A stretch of DNA of 13,762 nt. It comes from Halanaerobiales bacterium. Lineage in GTDB: Bacteria > Bacillota > Halanaerobiia > Halanaerobiales > M55B127. The position numbers and the translations under genes are program-made. Location of the stretch: NCBI GenBank assembly GCA_021736965.1, contig JAIPEV010000027.1:1-13762 (forward strand). The letters are read 5' to 3'. This document shows positions 1-6,487 of this stretch, one piece after another (the first letter of the stretch is position 1; every line of letters starts with the position of its first letter). Under the pieces are notes generated by a model. That model saw nothing but the letters and a program-made list of their open reading frames with translations. It did not search any database and was not told the DNA's origin.

Positions 1-358
1 TTATATATTCAATAAAAGAACATATAAACCTTTTATGAAGAAATTGTACTTTTAACTTGCATATAAAATATGCACTTATTATATTTAACTACTAAATGTT
101 TTAAAACTTTTTTTTACTTTCTAATTAGATTAATCCTTAAAAAAATATAGAAAAATTTCAAGATCTATATAAAAAATACCAAAACAACTAAGATCTATTA
201 GAAATTATTTTTCTATTTAAATATTTTTATAATAAATATCATTTTATTTTATATTGAATATAATCAGGGATACATTATAATCAACATATCCCTTTATTAA
301 AATGATTATAAAATTTTTTAAAGTTTACTCCTTGTTTTCTATAATTCTTGTTTGAATT
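1..358. other. Gene-free AT-rich intergenic stretch
   Basis: No reading frame of useful length, RNA gene or convincing promoter is visible on either strand; all frames are full of stops and the base composition is extremely AT-rich. It contains a 9-bp direct repeat (AAGATCTAT at 160-168 and 190-198) that I regard as chance, and one perfect 7-bp inverted repeat at 266-293, listed separately as a possible terminator of the heliorhodopsin gene. Confidence 0.7.
266..293 (-). terminator. Possible terminator downstream of heliorhodopsin
   Basis: AGGGATA (266-272) and TATCCCT (287-293) form a perfect 7-bp stem with a 14-nt loop, 66 bp past the heliorhodopsin stop codon. On the minus strand the sequence after the stem is U-rich but has no clean U-run, so this is only a weak candidate. 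Confidence 0.3.
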
Positions 359-1117
359 TTACATAAGAGTTCCTGAAAAAACTTGCCAAGCAAGAGCTGA
401 CTTTGCAACTAAGCTTAAAATAATATATACTTTTTCTCCATAAAGATAATCTTCCCATGGTCCAACTTTCTTATATTGGAGCAACTGATTAATCGCAAAA
501 ATATTAAAAAATACAAATAGAGATACAAATATCCCAATGACAAAAGCAGGTACACCCACAGGAGATTTGTTAACTGCTGTAATTAATCTAATGAAGATAG
601 TAATCCAGGGTGCAATTCCTGCTATACAACCAAAGATAAAAGGAGTCCAAACTACTTTTTTTGTTTTTTGATTATATAACTCCATCATCCAACCAAAGAA
701 TATCATCGAAGCATTAACAATAAATAATAATACTAATACACCAAGATCTGTAATCCCTACTAACATAGCAATGATTATTATCATCAAAGAACTACTTAAA
801 GAATACTCAATCCAACGAGCCCTGTTAATATTATTTTTTAAATTATTGAGATACCATTGATAGGCAAAGGTAGAAACTGCAAAGTGAGCTATAGAAGATA
901 AAAACATAAATAATGCCACAAACAAACCTAATCTAATATCAAACATAGCTTCAGTTCCCATTTTAGTTGTACCTGGGGGACCCATCATATAGGTGCTATT
1001 TACTGTAATTATAAAGTCAGTACTTAACCATACCATTAATATAGCCTGTATTAAATGTATAAAACCCACAATTATATTAAATCTTTTTAAACCTTTAAAT
1101 TTAATACTACTGTTCAC
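359..1117 (-). CDS. Heliorhodopsin, 252 aa, GTG start
   Basis: Seven-helix retinal protein of the heliorhodopsin family, which sits in the membrane with its N terminus inside and acts as a photosensor or light-driven regulator, not as a known pump. Numbered from the chosen GTG, the residues that mark the family are visible: H21 in helix 1, H78 in helix 2, counterion E104 in RWIEYSLSSS of helix 3, and retinal-binding K239 in SLVAKSALAWQVF of helix 7, with S235 one turn before. Recalled positions in the reference protein 48C12 (253 aa) are H23, H80, E107, S237 and K241, so spacing and length agree. The motifs PF-x-x-G-x-IAG-x-x-PW and LQYKKVGPW-x-DYLYGE are also family-like. The reading frame is open to an ATG at 1168, but that codon has no Shine-Dalgarno, while AGGGAGG lies 8 nt before GTG 1117. 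No retinal or carotenoid gene is nearby, so the chromophore source is unknown. It is monocistronic here, next to an IS. Family assignment is by memory of conserved motifs. Confidence 0.93.
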   Translation of the reverse strand: MNSSIKFKGLKRFNIIVGFIHLIQAILMVWLSTDFIITVNSTYMMGPPGTTKMGTEAMFDIRLGLFVALFMFLSSIAHFAVSTFAYQWYLNNLKNNINRARWIEYSLSSSLMIIIIAMLVGITDLGVLVLLFIVNASMIFFGWMMELYNQKTKKVVWTPFIFGCIAGIAPWITIFIRLITAVNKSPVGVPAFVIGIFVSLFVFFNIFAINQLLQYKKVGPWEDYLYGEKVYIILSLVAKSALAWQVFSGTLM

Positions 1118-1125
1118 TTTTTCAA

Positions 1126-1132
1126 CCTCCCT
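1126..1132 (-). promoter_or_regulatory. RBS that decides the heliorhodopsin start
   Basis: AGGGAGG on the minus strand, 8 nt upstream of GTG 1115-1117. The upstream in-frame ATG (1166-1168) is preceded only by AT-rich sequence without a purine-rich site. The 17 extra residues it would add are hydrophilic and exceed the usual family length. Confidence 0.8.
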
Positions 1133-1373
1133 CTTGTTATTTAGATTAGCTCTTAAATACTCGTTCATTATCTATTTGTATATATATCATAAATATCCTT
1201 CAGTTTTAAAAAATATAGTTGATAATCAAGGTGGCTATTTATTAATTATGATGTGATAGATTTAAGATGATGCATGATTTACTGTATAAAATATAAGTTA
1301 AAGTTTTATTATTTTTAATAGTAATAGTTTTTTCAAACTATGGATTATAATACTCTTTTTAAAAAAGGAATAC

Positions 1374-1378
1374 TATAA
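1374..1378. repeat. Target site duplication, left copy (TATAA)
   Basis: TATAA immediately outside the left inverted repeat of the IS is repeated exactly at 3192-3196 outside the right inverted repeat. A 4-5 bp duplication is usual for the IS1380 family. The low-complexity sequence slightly weakens the call. Confidence 0.8.
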
Positions 1379-1395
1379 CCTGAATTCGGAAAGTA
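1379..1395 (+). repeat. Left terminal inverted repeat of the IS
   Basis: 17 bp, CCTGAATTCGGAAAGTA, matching the right end base for base in inverse orientation. Similarity fades after this point. Confidence 0.92.
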
Positions 1396-1525
1396 GCAAT
1401 AAAAAATAAAATCACAGACCATTTTTAGATAAAATGTCCTGAATGTTAATTCATAATTTCTAATTTGAACTATTAATTTGAATTTACATATGCTTTTTCT
1501 TCAATTACTCATTTTTAGGGTATAG

Positions 1526-1539
1526 AACCCCTGTGGGTT
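1526..1539 (+). terminator. Small terminator-like hairpin inside the IS left end
   Basis: AACCC (1526-1530), loop CTGT, GGGTT (1535-1539), followed on the plus strand by TTTGTTTTTG. Read left to right it resembles an intrinsic terminator that would stop outside transcription from running antisense through the transposase. Read right to left, in the transposase direction, no U-run follows. The stem is short, so confidence is modest. Confidence 0.4.
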
Positions 1540-1583
1540 TTGTTTTTGTGATCTTTGATACTGATATGATAGATAGGTTTCTA

Positions 1584-3026
1584 TCAAGTACTAAAATAAC
1601 ACTGCCGGAAAGCAAACATAAAAAGGCGATCCTTTATATTTCCAATTATATCTTGAAGATAATCCAAATCCGGAAGACGAACTGTATATTTGCGGCCTCC
1701 TTTTTTGACAATATTTGCTGGTATGTTAATAAAGATTCTTCTGATAGTACGAATACTGGCCTTCATTAAACCAGCTGGTAATAGAGCCTGTTTAAACCAG
1801 TTAAAGATATTGTAAGCAATAGCTTTAATAATGATGTCTATATAATTTTTTAAAAACTTTTTCTGACTGTTGTTATCAACTGCAAAACCATTTTTGATTT
1901 CTTCTATCTTGTTTTCTATAATGGCTCTTTGATTGTAACGGTGCCAACAATCTTCAGGGTTGATATCTTCTTGAAGATTAGTTACAATAGCCTGATAGCT
2001 ATAGATAGCACCTAAACCAGGTAAAGACATCTGATCTTCGTTACTAGGTTCAACTAATTTTTCATGACGGATGAAGATAAATCTTCTGTCATGTTTCCAG
2101 CTATCTAAATGGTATTTTTTTTCTGCTACATAGTAACCGTTGCCCACATAATGCCATTTATCTTCCGGTAGGGAGAGAGCCCGTCTTTTTAAAGAACTAT
2201 ACATTTTACCCTTAATTAAGTACTTGATTTGATTGCTTTCAAGCCACTCAAAGTTATCTTCGGAGAAGAACCCTTTATCAGCCAGGATACCTTTAAGTAC
2301 AGTGTTTTTGGGTAAATTATCGATAGTCTCTTTTAAAAAACCAAGAAATTGTCCGTTGCTGTGGACTTTTCCAGGATAAAGGTTTATATTCACCAATTCA
2401 TCGCCATCTTGAATGAAAGCGACCTTTATTTTATAGGAGTTTGCTCCCTTTCTTTTGGGGTTATAACCACTGCTGCCTTTTTGTTGTTGACCGTAGAGAA
2501 CAGAAACAGTGTCATCGACACTGATCCAAACTTCACGGGGACCATCCAGTTGGGACATTTTTGCTAAAAGAGAGTTCATAACTTCTTTCAATTCATTAAT
2601 ATTATGAACATCTATTTTATCTAAGACCTTACGAACTGTACTTTCTTCAGGTAAAGTGTTGTTACCTTTAATTCTTAAAAACCCGGGATCATGCAATAGA
2701 TCATTGTAGTGTAAAAAAGAGTGTTTACCGACAAGATTAGAATCTATTATATGATCGATAATATCAAAGTCGGAATACTGAATATTATCAGCACGGTTAA
2801 AGTTTACATATTTTTTTATATCAACTTCTAAATCAATAAAATCCTTAAATCGATCTAGGCATACAAAGTTGCCAAAGGCAGTTACGGTATCATTATCAAA
2901 GGAAAAATCAGGCAGTTTAGATAAATAGGCTTTATACTTTTTATTGGCTTGAACATTTAAAATTTTCTTTTCTTTTAAAATGAGTGAATTAAACTCTTGA
3001 CTTTCAGGTAAATTTTCAGGTATCAT
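1584..3026 (-). CDS. IS1380-family transposase (DDE), 480 aa
   Basis: Transposase of the enclosing IS. It belongs to the RNase H-like DDE enzymes that cut and join DNA at the element ends using two metal ions. The visible catalytic set is D171/D172 in ISVDDTVSVLYG, D250 in ILADKGFF, and E371 in a perfect Y-(2)-R-(3)-E-(6)-K signature formed by Y364, R367, E371 and K378. The DDTV, YG-x-Q, GYNPKRKGANSY and HSNGQ stretches are typical of the IS1380 group as I know it. The length of 480 aa is normal for the family and the frame is uninterrupted, so the protein is probably functional. The ATG at 3024-3026 has AAGGAG at 3039-3044 as the only good ribosome binding site, spaced 12 nt, which is a little long; this site is part of an inverted repeat (3035-3088). 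Plus-strand frames over this gene are shadows. Confidence 0.93.
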   Translation of the reverse strand: MIPENLPESQEFNSLILKEKKILNVQANKKYKAYLSKLPDFSFDNDTVTAFGNFVCLDRFKDFIDLEVDIKKYVNFNRADNIQYSDFDIIDHIIDSNLVGKHSFLHYNDLLHDPGFLRIKGNNTLPEESTVRKVLDKIDVHNINELKEVMNSLLAKMSQLDGPREVWISVDDTVSVLYGQQQKGSSGYNPKRKGANSYKIKVAFIQDGDELVNINLYPGKVHSNGQFLGFLKETIDNLPKNTVLKGILADKGFFSEDNFEWLESNQIKYLIKGKMYSSLKRRALSLPEDKWHYVGNGYYVAEKKYHLDSWKHDRRFIFIRHEKLVEPSNEDQMSLPGLGAIYSYQAIVTNLQEDINPEDCWHRYNQRAIIENKIEEIKNGFAVDNNSQKKFLKNYIDIIIKAIAYNIFNWFKQALLPAGLMKASIRTIRRIFINIPANIVKKGGRKYTVRLPDLDYLQDIIGNIKDRLFMFAFRQCYFST

Positions 3027-3034
3027 AGTAGTAG

Positions 3035-3088
3035 AGAGCTCCTTTCTTTAATGGTTTTGCTACTATTATGATATCAAAAAGGAGCTCT
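3035..3088 (-). promoter_or_regulatory. Inverted repeat that can hide the transposase RBS
   Basis: The arms AGAGCTCCTTT (3035-3045) and AAAGGAGCTCT (3078-3088) are exact 11-bp complements with a 32-nt loop. On the transposase mRNA the arm nearest the start codon contains AAAGGAG, the ribosome binding site, so folding would block initiation. Similar hairpins in other ISs limit translation of mRNAs that read in from outside. The structure is seen directly; the regulatory role is inferred. Confidence 0.6.
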
Positions 3089-3092
3089 TTTT

Positions 3093-3121
3093 TCTATATT
3101 TATTGGAAGAAATACTTCCAA
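3093..3121 (-). promoter_or_regulatory. Candidate transposase promoter
   Basis: On the minus strand TTGGAA (3116-3121) and TATAGA (3093-3098) are 17 bp apart, each matching four of six consensus bases. The predicted start falls near 3086, just inside the distal arm of the RBS-hiding inverted repeat, so an element-own transcript would lose two or three base pairs of that hairpin. A small perfect hairpin, TTGGAAG/CTTCCAA (3103-3109 and 3115-3121), overlaps the -35 box. Confidence 0.4.
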
Positions 3122-3174
3122 AGATTAAATTTATTTTTATTGTTATGACAGGTATTAAATTTGTTTTGTATTTT

Positions 3175-3191
3175 TACTTTCCGAATTCAGG
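3175..3191 (-). repeat. Right terminal inverted repeat of the IS
   Basis: Exact 17-bp inverse complement of the left end, followed directly by the right copy of the TATAA target duplication. Confidence 0.92.
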
Positions 3192-3196
3192 TATAA
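3192..3196. repeat. Target site duplication, right copy (TATAA)
   Basis: Matches 1374-1378 exactly and abuts the right inverted repeat. Confidence 0.8.
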
Positions 3197-3352
3197 ATTT
3201 TATTTAAATAAATATATAGAATCAAAGATAAAAAGATTTTTTTACCCATAAAATAAACAACTAATTTTTTTTGAAAATGAAATTATCCTTTTTAAAAAAA
3301 CAAATATTTTAGAGGTTGAAAGCAAAAAAATAATAAGTAGAGGAGGAAAATT

Positions 3353-5305
3353 ATGAAAGGGTATTTAATAAATTTCTGGAAAATATTCGTTGCTGGATTC
3401 TTATTAATGAGTTTGATAATTTGTTCAAGTGGTATAGTATTTGCTGCACCAGATGCAGCGGAAATATTACAGCAAGAACCCTCAGTTAACGATTTCCCTG
3501 AAGAAAATGCAGTAATTATGCTGGATAAAACAATTACTGAATTAACAGAAGAAGGCAAAATTATTACAGAATATAAAGCAAGAATTAAGGTTTTTACAAG
3601 ACACGGAAGAAAAGAATATGGAGAAATCAGAATTCCTTTTAGTTCTGAATTATCCAATGTAGAATTAAATTATGCTAGAACTATAAACCAGGATGGTTCG
3701 GTAACTAAACCTGATAAGGAAGCTATCAGAGTAAATACACATCCACTTGCCAAAGGGGCTCCTATGTATTCAGATATTAAGATAAAAACTATTAGTATGC
3801 CAGCTCTGAAAAATGATTCCATTATTGACTATTCTTATACAAGAACCAGTAAAACATTGATGGAAGATAGTTTGTTTAGCCAATGGTATTTTAAAACTTC
3901 AGCTCCTGTTCTTACTTCTGAATATACGGTAAAAATTCCAGCAGAAAAAGAGTTAAGTTTTAAGAGCATTAATGGAAACCATGAGCCAAAATTTGAAAAA
4001 AAAGATGGTAAAAAAGTTTATAGATGGCATCAAAAAGATCTAGATAAAATTTATAATGAAGCTGGCCGACCATCTATTAATATTTTGAGCCCAAAATTAA
4101 TAATTTCCACAGAAAAAGACTGGCAAGTAATTGCAGAATGGTATGGAAAATTAATAGATGAAAAAAATGAACCGGATTTAGAGATAAAAAACAAAGTAGA
4201 AGAGATTGTTGAAGGATTGGAATCTGAGGAAGAAAAAATTGCTAAGATATTTGATTTTGTAGCTACAAAGATACGTTATGTTGCTCTAGAATTTGGCCTT
4301 GGAAAGGTTCAACCTTATTCTGTCAATAAAACTTTCAAAAATAAGTATGGAGACTGTAAAGACCAGGCTTCTTTACTGGCAACTATGTTAAGAGAAGCCG
4401 GAATAGATGCCTATTTAACCTTAATTAAAGCCGGTCAAGCAAAGAAAACATATTTTGAAGGTCCGGCAACTCTTGGCGGCTTTAACCATGCTATTACTGC
4501 AGTTAATTTAGAGAATTCAGAAAATTTTATATTCCTTGATCCCACCTGTGATGTCTGTAATTGGGAGTATCTACCTGATCAAAATAGAGGAAGACAAGTT
4601 ATGATAATTAAAGATAGAAAAGGAATAATAACAGAAACCCCACCCTATAAATATAAAGAAAATAAAGTTAAGACTGAGATGGAAGTAGAAATTAATAAAA
4701 AAGGAGATATTGAAGTAACAATTGATATGGAGCCTGATGGTAAATGGGCCTATGTCTATAGATCACTTTTTCAAAGTTATGATAAAAGTGAAAAAAGAAA
4801 GTTGTTTCAGCAGATATTAAGCCAGCATATCTCGGCTGCTAAATTGGGAGATATAGAACACTCTGATCCAGAAGATAACTTCTCACCCTTTACTTTACAT
4901 CTAACATACAAAAAAGCAGGATATGCTACTCAAACTGCCGGAATGACTATTTTTAAAGTACCTAATTCATTACGGATTCCCTTTTCCCAAAATTTTAGTT
5001 ATTATACTAGTAAAGAAGCGGGAAAAAGAAAATATCCTGTTTTAATGACACCTGCCACATATAATGACAGGATTGTGATAAATATACCTGAAGACACAGA
5101 GGTGAAATTGCCGGAGAAAAAAAATATAGAAAATAATATAGCTGCTTTCAGTTCTTCTTACAGTAAAGAAGAGAAAAAGATTATTATAACAAGAAAGTTC
5201 CAGATCAAAACAAATATGTTGGATGTAAATAAGTCCTATAAACAGGGTAAACAGGTTATTAACGTAATGAGATCTGATGAAGAAGAAAAAATTGTACTTG
5301 ATTAA
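3353..5305 (+). CDS. Exported DUF3857 / transglutaminase-like protein, 650 aa
   Basis: Large secreted or periplasmic protein of the DUF3857-plus-transglutaminase-core family, whose cellular role is not established. The N terminus has a signal peptide: Lys-rich start, a hydrophobic stretch at about residues 11-30, and a likely cut after IVFA near residue 31. Residues about 55-240 resemble DUF3857 (beta-rich, with NQDGSVTKPDKEAIR). Residues about 290-400 are the papain-like transglutaminase core with the full triad: C335 in KYGDCKDQASLL, H379 in GGFNHAITAV and D396 in FLDPTCD. The last ~250 residues look like the beta-rich C-terminal part of such proteins. No membrane segment other than the signal is seen. 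The triad supports a cysteine peptidase or transamidase-like activity, but the substrate is unknown. AGGAGG lies 6 nt before the ATG. It is the only plus-strand gene of the window and appears monocistronic, with a hairpin just after the stop. No convincing promoter was found in 3197-3352; the IS has inserted about 160 bp upstream and could have altered its expression. Confidence 0.88.
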   Translation: MKGYLINFWKIFVAGFLLMSLIICSSGIVFAAPDAAEILQQEPSVNDFPEENAVIMLDKTITELTEEGKIITEYKARIKVFTRHGRKEYGEIRIPFSSELSNVELNYARTINQDGSVTKPDKEAIRVNTHPLAKGAPMYSDIKIKTISMPALKNDSIIDYSYTRTSKTLMEDSLFSQWYFKTSAPVLTSEYTVKIPAEKELSFKSINGNHEPKFEKKDGKKVYRWHQKDLDKIYNEAGRPSINILSPKLIISTEKDWQVIAEWYGKLIDEKNEPDLEIKNKVEEIVEGLESEEEKIAKIFDFVATKIRYVALEFGLGKVQPYSVNKTFKNKYGDCKDQASLLATMLREAGIDAYLTLIKAGQAKKTYFEGPATLGGFNHAITAVNLENSENFIFLDPTCDVCNWEYLPDQNRGRQVMIIKDRKGIITETPPYKYKENKVKTEMEVEINKKGDIEVTIDMEPDGKWAYVYRSLFQSYDKSEKRKLFQQILSQHISAAKLGDIEHSDPEDNFSPFTLHLTYKKAGYATQTAGMTIFKVPNSLRIPFSQNFSYYTSKEAGKRKYPVLMTPATYNDRIVINIPEDTEVKLPEKKNIENNIAAFSSSYSKEEKKIIITRKFQIKTNMLDVNKSYKQGKQVINVMRSDEEEKIVLD

Positions 5306-5322
5306 AACTTTATGAAATTTAT

Positions 5323-5357
5323 AGCCCCGTTTTAGTAGTTGTGCTTCTGGCGGGGCT
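5323..5357 (+). terminator. Hairpin after the DUF3857 gene
   Basis: AGCCCCG (5323-5329) pairs perfectly with CGGGGCT (5351-5357) around a 21-nt loop, 17 bp past the stop codon. GATTTATTATT follows, a weak U-tract. It lies between convergent units, so it may also end transcripts of ssrA and tRNA-Trp coming from the right, but the minus-strand side has no U-run either. Confidence 0.5.
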
Positions 5358-5426
5358 GATTTATTATTACTGTGATAATATTTAAAATAACCAATTAAAT
5401 CAAACTGAACCTTAGAAAAATAAAAA

Positions 5427-5503
5427 TGGCACGGGCAGGAGGACTTGAACCCCCAACACCAAGATTTGGAGTCTTGTGCTCTACCAAATTGAGCTATACC
5501 CGT
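5427..5503 (-). tRNA. tRNA-Trp (anticodon CCA)
   Basis: Full cloverleaf on the minus strand. The acceptor ACGGGTA pairs with TGCCCGT (one G-U pair), followed by discriminator G and an encoded CCA. The D-stem is GCTC/GAGC with GGTA in the loop. The anticodon stem CAAGA/TCTTG carries the loop CTCCAAA, so the anticodon CCA (5467-5469) reads UGG. The T arm is GGGGG-TTCAAGT-CCTCC. It lies 27 bp downstream of ssrA on the same strand without its own obvious promoter, so it is probably cotranscribed and processed from the same precursor. Confidence 0.96.
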
Positions 5504-5530
5504 GTGTCAGAATATAAATAATTTTATTTT

Positions 5531-5885
5531 TGGTGGAGGTGGTGGGAATCGAACCCACGTACTATATAATTCATCCTTTAAGCGCCTACGATCGTAGTTT
5601 GTTATTTGCTTTCGCTATATAAGCTCCAACAAACAGGATCTTATATAACTAGACTGTTAATGTCCCATTTTCTTACAGTCATCAGAAAATGGTGAGCCTG
5701 CTAATTATGACACTTGAACGACATCACAGACAAATGACGAACAAGCGTTAGCAGCTTATGCAGCCGCTAAAGTTACGTTATTATCGTTTGCAGATAATTT
5801 TAATTATCCAGTGTTTTACGAGTGAAAGGAGCTCCTCGGACCGCTCTTAAAGGATTCACCATACAGGCGAAACCAAGACACCCCC
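5531..5885 (-). ncRNA. ssrA: tmRNA (transfer-messenger RNA)
   Basis: One-piece tmRNA of 355 nt, which frees stalled ribosomes and tags the nascent protein for proteolysis together with SmpB. The tRNA-like ends are clear: 5' GGGGGTG pairs with CACCTCC before discriminator A and encoded CCA, and includes the G3-U70 wobble that marks alanine acceptance. The T arm is GTGGG-TTCGATT-CCCAC. The 5' part has the tmRNA-typical GTCTTGGTTTCGCCTG. The tag frame starts at resume codon GCA (5789-5791) and reads ANDNNVTLAAA before TAA (5756-5758), so the full tag with the tRNA-borne alanine is AANDNNVTLAAA. The 3' half can fold into the usual pseudoknots, for example the CATTTTCT/AGAAAATG pairing. A perfect consensus promoter precedes it. 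Confidence 0.97.
5756..5791 (-). other. tmRNA tag-peptide reading frame
   Basis: Twelve codons including the stop: A N D N N V T L A A A stop. The AND-N start resembles many bacterial tags. The end is LAAA, not the more common ALAA, but the two terminal alanines recognised by ClpXP-type proteases are kept. Confidence 0.9.
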
Positions 5886-5915
5886 AATAAGGGTTTCTTT
5901 TTTACAGCAATTAAT

Positions 5916-5944
5916 ATTATAAACTATATTTCCCCTGTTGTCAA
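5916..5944 (-). promoter_or_regulatory. Consensus sigma-70/SigA promoter of ssrA
   Basis: On the minus strand TTGACA (5939-5944), 17-bp spacer, TATAAT (5916-5921): a full match to the housekeeping consensus with ideal spacing. The predicted start near 5909 leaves about 24 nt of 5' leader to be removed from the tmRNA precursor. This is the strongest promoter of the window, as expected for an abundant stable RNA, and probably also serves tRNA-Trp. Confidence 0.92.
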
Positions 5945-6011
5945 ACATCATAAGCCGAATAATATCAACAAAATTTTTGCTTATTATCAACTTTTAATTA
6001 CATTATTTTTA

Positions 6012-6455
6012 CTAGTTTTCAACATAGTAATTCATTAACTTATCAGCAAATTCAGCCTTAAATTTTAGTAATCCATCTTCTGGAATTTGTTGGAGCTGCT
6101 CTCTTGTAAGATCAATTTCAATGCTTTGATATGGTAACCATACAATACGCAACCATTTACGATAAGTTTTTAACTCAAAATTTAAGTTTTCTAAGTTATA
6201 GGTTGAATATCCCGGTGCAAAAGTACTGCTTTTATTGGAACCATAAGATACCTCTACTTTATAATCAGGATTTATACTTGCCATCTGTAAATTAATCTTA
6301 TCATTATTGTTGTAGATATTAACTAATATATTTTTGTTTGAATATTTATTTTCAGTGATAGTAATTTTGTTTCCGCCATTGTAAGTTAAAGCAAAACTAA
6401 TAACTAAGACTATTATTATTAATACAAATATAATATAGTTAAACTGTTTTACCAC
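6012..6455 (-). CDS. Small membrane-anchored protein of unknown function, 147 aa
   Basis: I do not recognise a family. A single strongly hydrophobic segment (about residues 5-24, with YIIFVLIIIVLVISFAL) follows a short start containing one lysine and is followed by about 120 polar residues, so the protein is probably anchored at its N terminus with an outside domain of beta character (NILVNIYNN, KVEVSYGS, QSIEIDLT). There is no cysteine for a lipobox. The start is chosen at GTG 6453-6455, because AAAGGA lies 10 nt upstream; the in-frame GTG three codons earlier (6462-6464) would sit 1 nt from the same site. The gene begins 32 bp after the S41-type peptidase stop and is probably its operon partner, so it may be a substrate, regulator or co-localised factor. 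That role is inferred only from position. Confidence 0.75.
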   Translation of the reverse strand: MVKQFNYIIFVLIIIVLVISFALTYNGGNKITITENKYSNKNILVNIYNNNDKINLQMASINPDYKVEVSYGSNKSSTFAPGYSTYNLENLNFELKTYRKWLRIVWLPYQSIEIDLTREQLQQIPEDGLLKFKAEFADKLMNYYVEN

Positions 6456-6487
6456 AAATACCACTTCCTTTCATAAGAATTAAACTG

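Larger units (their letters stand above)
1379..3191 (-). mobile_element. Complete IS1380-family insertion sequence, 1813 bp
   Basis: The element is bounded by perfect 17-bp terminal inverted repeats, beginning CCTGAATTCGGAAAGTA at 1379-1395 and its exact complement at 3175-3191. It is flanked by a 5-bp direct repeat TATAA. It carries a single intact transposase gene on the minus strand. Intact ends, an intact gene and an exact duplication indicate a recent, possibly still mobile insertion. It lies between the heliorhodopsin gene and the exported DUF3857 protein gene without interrupting either; the reconstructed empty site is 1378 joined to 3197. About 190 bp between the left end and the transposase stop are non-coding. 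Confidence 0.93.

Noticed and set aside
160..198. 9-bp direct repeat AAGATCTAT
   Set aside because: Only two copies in very AT-rich DNA; expected by chance and not linked to any structure.
993..1256. Plus-strand frame of 87 codons over the heliorhodopsin 5' end
   Set aside because: Antisense to the better supported heliorhodopsin gene, no ribosome binding site, low-complexity hydrophobic product.
1324..1341. 7-bp hairpin ATAGTTT/AAACTAT left of the IS
   Set aside because: All-AT-rich stem without a U-run on either strand; likely chance in this composition.
1533..1769. Plus-strand frame of 78 codons at the IS left end
   Set aside because: Antisense shadow of the transposase C terminus with no ribosome binding site.
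2349..2567. Plus-strand frame of 72 codons inside the IS
   Set aside because: Antisense to the transposase core and without family resemblance.
3292..3657. Minus-strand frame of 121 codons over the DUF3857 gene start
   Set aside because: Antisense to a signal peptide-coding region, which readily gives a hydrophobic shadow; no ribosome binding site.
5950..5984. ATAAGC/GCTTAT inverted repeat after the small anchored protein gene
   Set aside because: Six base pairs with a 23-nt loop and no U-tract on the minus strand; too weak for a terminator.
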